Origin: Chitinophagaceae bacterium
Lineage (GTDB): Bacteria > Bacteroidota > Bacteroidia > Chitinophagales > Chitinophagaceae
NCBI GenBank assembly: GCA_014379785.1
Contig: JACMLD010000135.1
Coordinates: forward strand, 1 to 9,292
Direction of reading: 5' to 3'
Length of the DNA: 9,292 nucleotides
A model generated the notes under the pieces. That model was given only the letters and a program-made list of their open reading frames with translations. It had not been told where the DNA came from and did not search any database. Below, piece after piece: positions 7,119-9,292 of the stretch (position 1 is its first letter; the number at the start of each line of letters is the position of its first letter). Both the position numbers and the translations under genes were made by a program.

Positions 7119-7433
7119 TTATGGTAGGTAAAATACTTCTTTTAGAGGAATACTGACCGGTGAGCTATCCGGATTGCTGTCCATGATATCGGCCATGTAT
7201 TTCCACCATTTTTGCATGATGGGTTCTTTCGGAAGCTCATCGAGAGAAGCGGGCTTTTCAATATCCAGCACACCAAAAAGAGCGTTTGTTTCTGCATCGA
7301 GAAAAATGGAATAGTTGCTGATGCCGCTGCCTTTCAGAAGAGAGGACAGTTCACGCCATATTTCATCATGTCTTTTTTTGTATTCAGCTTCCAGTCCTTT
7401 TTTTAACTGCATCTTAAACGCTACTCTGGTCAT
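7119..7433 (-). CDS. rhaM: L-rhamnose mutarotase
   Basis: The protein has 104 residues, the same length as E. coli RhaM. Strong family matches are AFKMQLKKG near the N-terminus, Y18 and H22 in EYKKRHDEIW (H22 is the catalytic histidine position in E. coli), QKWWKYMADIM at 74-84, and NPDSSPVS with the ending EVFYLP. It interconverts the alpha and beta anomers of L-rhamnose, feeding the anomer used by the isomerase. It is a small soluble dimer in known members. It lies between the aldolase/dehydrogenase (21-nt gap) and rhaI (9-nt gap), so it is co-transcribed with them. A Shine-Dalgarno-like AGGAA lies just upstream and supports the ATG at 7433. Confidence 0.97.
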   Translation of the reverse strand: MTRVAFKMQLKKGLEAEYKKRHDEIWRELSSLLKGSGISNYSIFLDAETNALFGVLDIEKPASLDELPKEPIMQKWWKYMADIMDSNPDSSPVSIPLKEVFYLP

Positions 7434-7437
7434 GTAC

Positions 7438-7442
7438 TTCCT
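7438..7442 (-). promoter_or_regulatory. Shine-Dalgarno-like AGGAA before rhaM
   Basis: Reading the minus strand, the sequence before the ATG is CAACAGGAAGTACATG, which puts AGGAA 4 nt from the start codon. It is the clearest such site in the operon; rhaI, rhaB, lutA, lutB and lutC show none, as is common in Bacteroidota. Confidence 0.5.
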
Positions 7443-7454
7443 GTTGATGGATGA

Positions 7455-9292
7455 CTATCTTACAAATGCAGTAGCTACGCCGCCGTCTACATTTAAAACG
7501 TTTCCTGTTGATTTGCCGAGCAGTCCGCCTACAAACGCAAAGCATGCGTTGGCGATGTCTTCCGGCAAAATGATTTCGTTGAGCAAGGTACGCTTGGCAT
7601 AGTAAGCTGGCAGCTCTTCCACCTTTACTCCATATGCTTTGGCGCGGCCTTCGGCCCATGCACCAGCCCAGATTTTGCTGTCAGATATGACGGCATCCGG
7701 ATTGACCACGTTTACGCGAATATGATCTTTGCCCAGCTCAGCAGCGTTGAGCCTGTTGAGGTGAATCTGCGCAGCTTTTGCCGAACCGTAACCAGCATTG
7801 TTTGGCCCGGAAACGAGTGCATTTTTGCTTACAATATTCAGAACATCTCCGCCCATATCCTGCTTCCGCATGACGTTGACGCCGGCCTGTGTTACGAAGA
7901 ACTGGCCTTTCACCAGTACATCATAAAGCAGATCCCAGTCTTTTTCGGTATGCTCTTCAATTGGTTTTGAAATGGAAAGTCCGGCACAGTTTACCACAAT
8001 GTCAACACCACCGAAGATGATAGCGGCTTTGAAAAATGCCTCCTGGATATCTTCGTGTTTTGTGACGTCGAGGACAACGGATGTGGAAGTGTCTTTGCCG
8101 TATTGTTTCTGAAATTCTTCTCTTGCTGAAGAAAGTCGGTCTGCATCGTTGTCATTCACTACCACACAGGCGCCTTCGTCTGCAAATTTTTTGGCGATTG
8201 CCTTACCGATACCACCTGCGCTGCCTGTCACCAGTGCAATACGTCCTGTGAGTGCTTTCGGCTTTGGCATTCTCTGCAGCTTTGCTTCTTCGAGCAACCA
8301 GTATTCGATGTTGAACGCTTCCTGGCGGGGCAACGATGTATAAGATGAAATGGCTTCTGCGCCACGCATCACGTTGATGGCGTTTATGTAAAACTCTGCT
8401 GCTACTCTTGCGGTTTGTTTGTCTTTTGCAAAGGTGAACATGCCGATGCCTGGATACAGGATCACTACAGGATTGGCATCTCTGATAGCCGGGCTGTTCG
8501 GGTGTTTGCAGGTATTGTAGTATTCAGCATATTTCTCGCGATAGCTTTCAAAAACTGGTTCGAGATCTTTTTTTAATGCAGCGATATCGGAGAGGTCGGC
8601 GTCTGCTTTCAGTTTCAAAACCAGCGGACTGATCTTGGTACGGAGAAAATGATCCGGACAGCTGGTGCCGAGTGGTGCCAGGCGATCGAGATCGTTTGAG
8701 TTGATGTATTGCAAAACTTTGTCGTCATCTGTAAAATGTCCGATCATACTTGTTTTGCTGCTGCAGAATCCGCGGAGAACAGGCGCCAGCGCGGCTGCTT
8801 GTTTCATTCGTAGACTTTTTTCCTGCGACTGAATTTTTTGTCCGCCGAAAATGGCTTTCTGCTGTGCTGTTTTTTCTTCAATGAAGGAAGCACATCTTTC
8901 TATTACTTCTAGTGTGTTGATATAGCTTTCGTAAGCGGTGTCTCCCCAGGTGAAGAGTCCGTGCGAGCCGAGCATGATGCCCCTGATACCCGGATTTTCG
9001 TCGAGGCACTGGCGCAGTTTGAGGCCGAGGTCAAATCCTGGTTTCTGCCATTCTACCCAGCCGATTGTGCCGCTAAAAAGTTCCTGTGTTATTTTCTTAC
9101 CGTCTTTTGCTGCAGCGATGGCGATAGCCGCATCGGGGTGCAGGTGGTCGATGTGTTTGAATGGGAGAAAGCCGTGCAGAGGAGTGTCTATCGACGGTGC
9201 TTTTGAATGCAGGTCAAAGATGCAATGGTTGAAAAGTTCCACCATTTCATCTTCATGATTGATTCCACGATATATATTCTTCAGGCTTCGCA
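7455..9292 (-). CDS. rhaEW: Bifunctional rhamnulose-1-phosphate aldolase / short-chain dehydrogenase, N-terminus cut by window edge
   Basis: The frame is open from the right edge to a TAA at 7455-7457, with 611 visible residues. The ATG at 9245 is internal: the 15 codons before it (ending YRGINHEDE) are family-like. Full-length relatives have about 700 residues, so roughly 90-100 are missing. Numbering from that internal Met, residues 1-120 are a class II aldolase domain with PLHGFLPFKHIDHLHPD (22-38) and SHGLFTWG (94-101), which carry the zinc-binding histidines. Residues about 330-596 are an SDR domain with TGSAGGIG (340-347), Asp365 after the second strand (suggesting NAD), NCAG (419-422), S473, and Y486/K490 in YGSAK. 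Aldolase: L-rhamnulose-1-phosphate to DHAP and L-lactaldehyde. Dehydrogenase: L-lactaldehyde to L-lactate. It is the first visible gene of the operon. Confidence 0.95.
   Translation of the reverse strand, partial: RSLKNIYRGINHEDEMVELFNHCIFDLHSKAPSIDTPLHGFLPFKHIDHLHPDAAIAIAAAKDGKKITQELFSGTIGWVEWQKPGFDLGLKLRQCLDENPGIRGIMLGSHGLFTWGDTAYESYINTLEVIERCASFIEEKTAQQKAIFGGQKIQSQEKSLRMKQAAALAPVLRGFCSSKTSMIGHFTDDDKVLQYINSNDLDRLAPLGTSCPDHFLRTKISPLVLKLKADADLSDIAALKKDLEPVFESYREKYAEYYNTCKHPNSPAIRDANPVVILYPGIGMFTFAKDKQTARVAAEFYINAINVMRGAEAISSYTSLPRQEAFNIEYWLLEEAKLQRMPKPKALTGRIALVTGSAGGIGKAIAKKFADEGACVVVNDNDADRLSSAREEFQKQYGKDTSTSVVLDVTKHEDIQEAFFKAAIIFGGVDIVVNCAGLSISKPIEEHTEKDWDLLYDVLVKGQFFVTQAGVNVMRKQDMGGDVLNIVSKNALVSGPNNAGYGSAKAAQIHLNRLNAAELGKDHIRVNVVNPDAVISDSKIWAGAWAEGRAKAYGVKVEELPAYYAKRTLLNEIILPEDIANACFAFVGGLLGKSTGNVLNVDGGVATAFVR

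Noticed and set aside
9245..9292. ATG at 9245 as the true start of the aldolase/dehydrogenase
   Set aside because: The upstream codons to the edge are open and read YRGINHEDE, a conserved stretch before the aldolase metal site, so the gene continues beyond the window.

Overview
The window looks like a Bacteroidota chromosome, probably a Chitinophagaceae/Sphingobacteriia-type soil or plant-associated member. The grounds are a SusD/RagB-family lipoprotein, A-rich leaders with few Shine-Dalgarno sites, a "GTCATTTCGACC...AAATCCCC" type dispersed repeat, and a Bacteroidota-style rhamnose cluster. The organism is inferred from gene content only.

Layout. Bases 1-1500 (+) hold the C-terminal part of a SusD-like outer-membrane glycan-binding protein, whose start lies left of the window. 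A good rho-independent terminator follows at 1529-1563. Everything to the right is on the minus strand and reads as one transcription unit from right to left: a fused rhamnulose-1-phosphate aldolase/short-chain dehydrogenase (rhaEW, 9292-7455, N-terminus cut by the window edge), L-rhamnose mutarotase (rhaM), L-rhamnose isomerase (rhaI), an FGGY-family rhamnulokinase (rhaB), then lutA, lutB and lutC. Intergenic gaps are 21, 9 and 21 nt; rhaB/lutA overlap by 4 nt (ATGA) and lutA/lutB by 7 nt. The only loose joint is the 201-nt lutB-lutC gap. It holds a large imperfect palindrome and an 8-bp tandem repeat that supplies the lutB stop codon.

How the genes work together (inference from family knowledge plus gene order). 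RhaM interconverts the L-rhamnose anomers. RhaI makes L-rhamnulose, RhaB makes L-rhamnulose-1-phosphate, and the aldolase half of RhaEW cleaves this to DHAP and L-lactaldehyde. The dehydrogenase half oxidises L-lactaldehyde to L-lactate. LutABC, an iron-sulfur L-lactate-oxidising system, would then carry L-lactate to pyruvate. The operon would therefore deliver all six carbons of rhamnose to central metabolism from one transcript. No transporter, regulator or promoter for the operon is visible; they would lie beyond the right edge or elsewhere.

No RNA gene, CRISPR array, insertion sequence or phage gene was seen.
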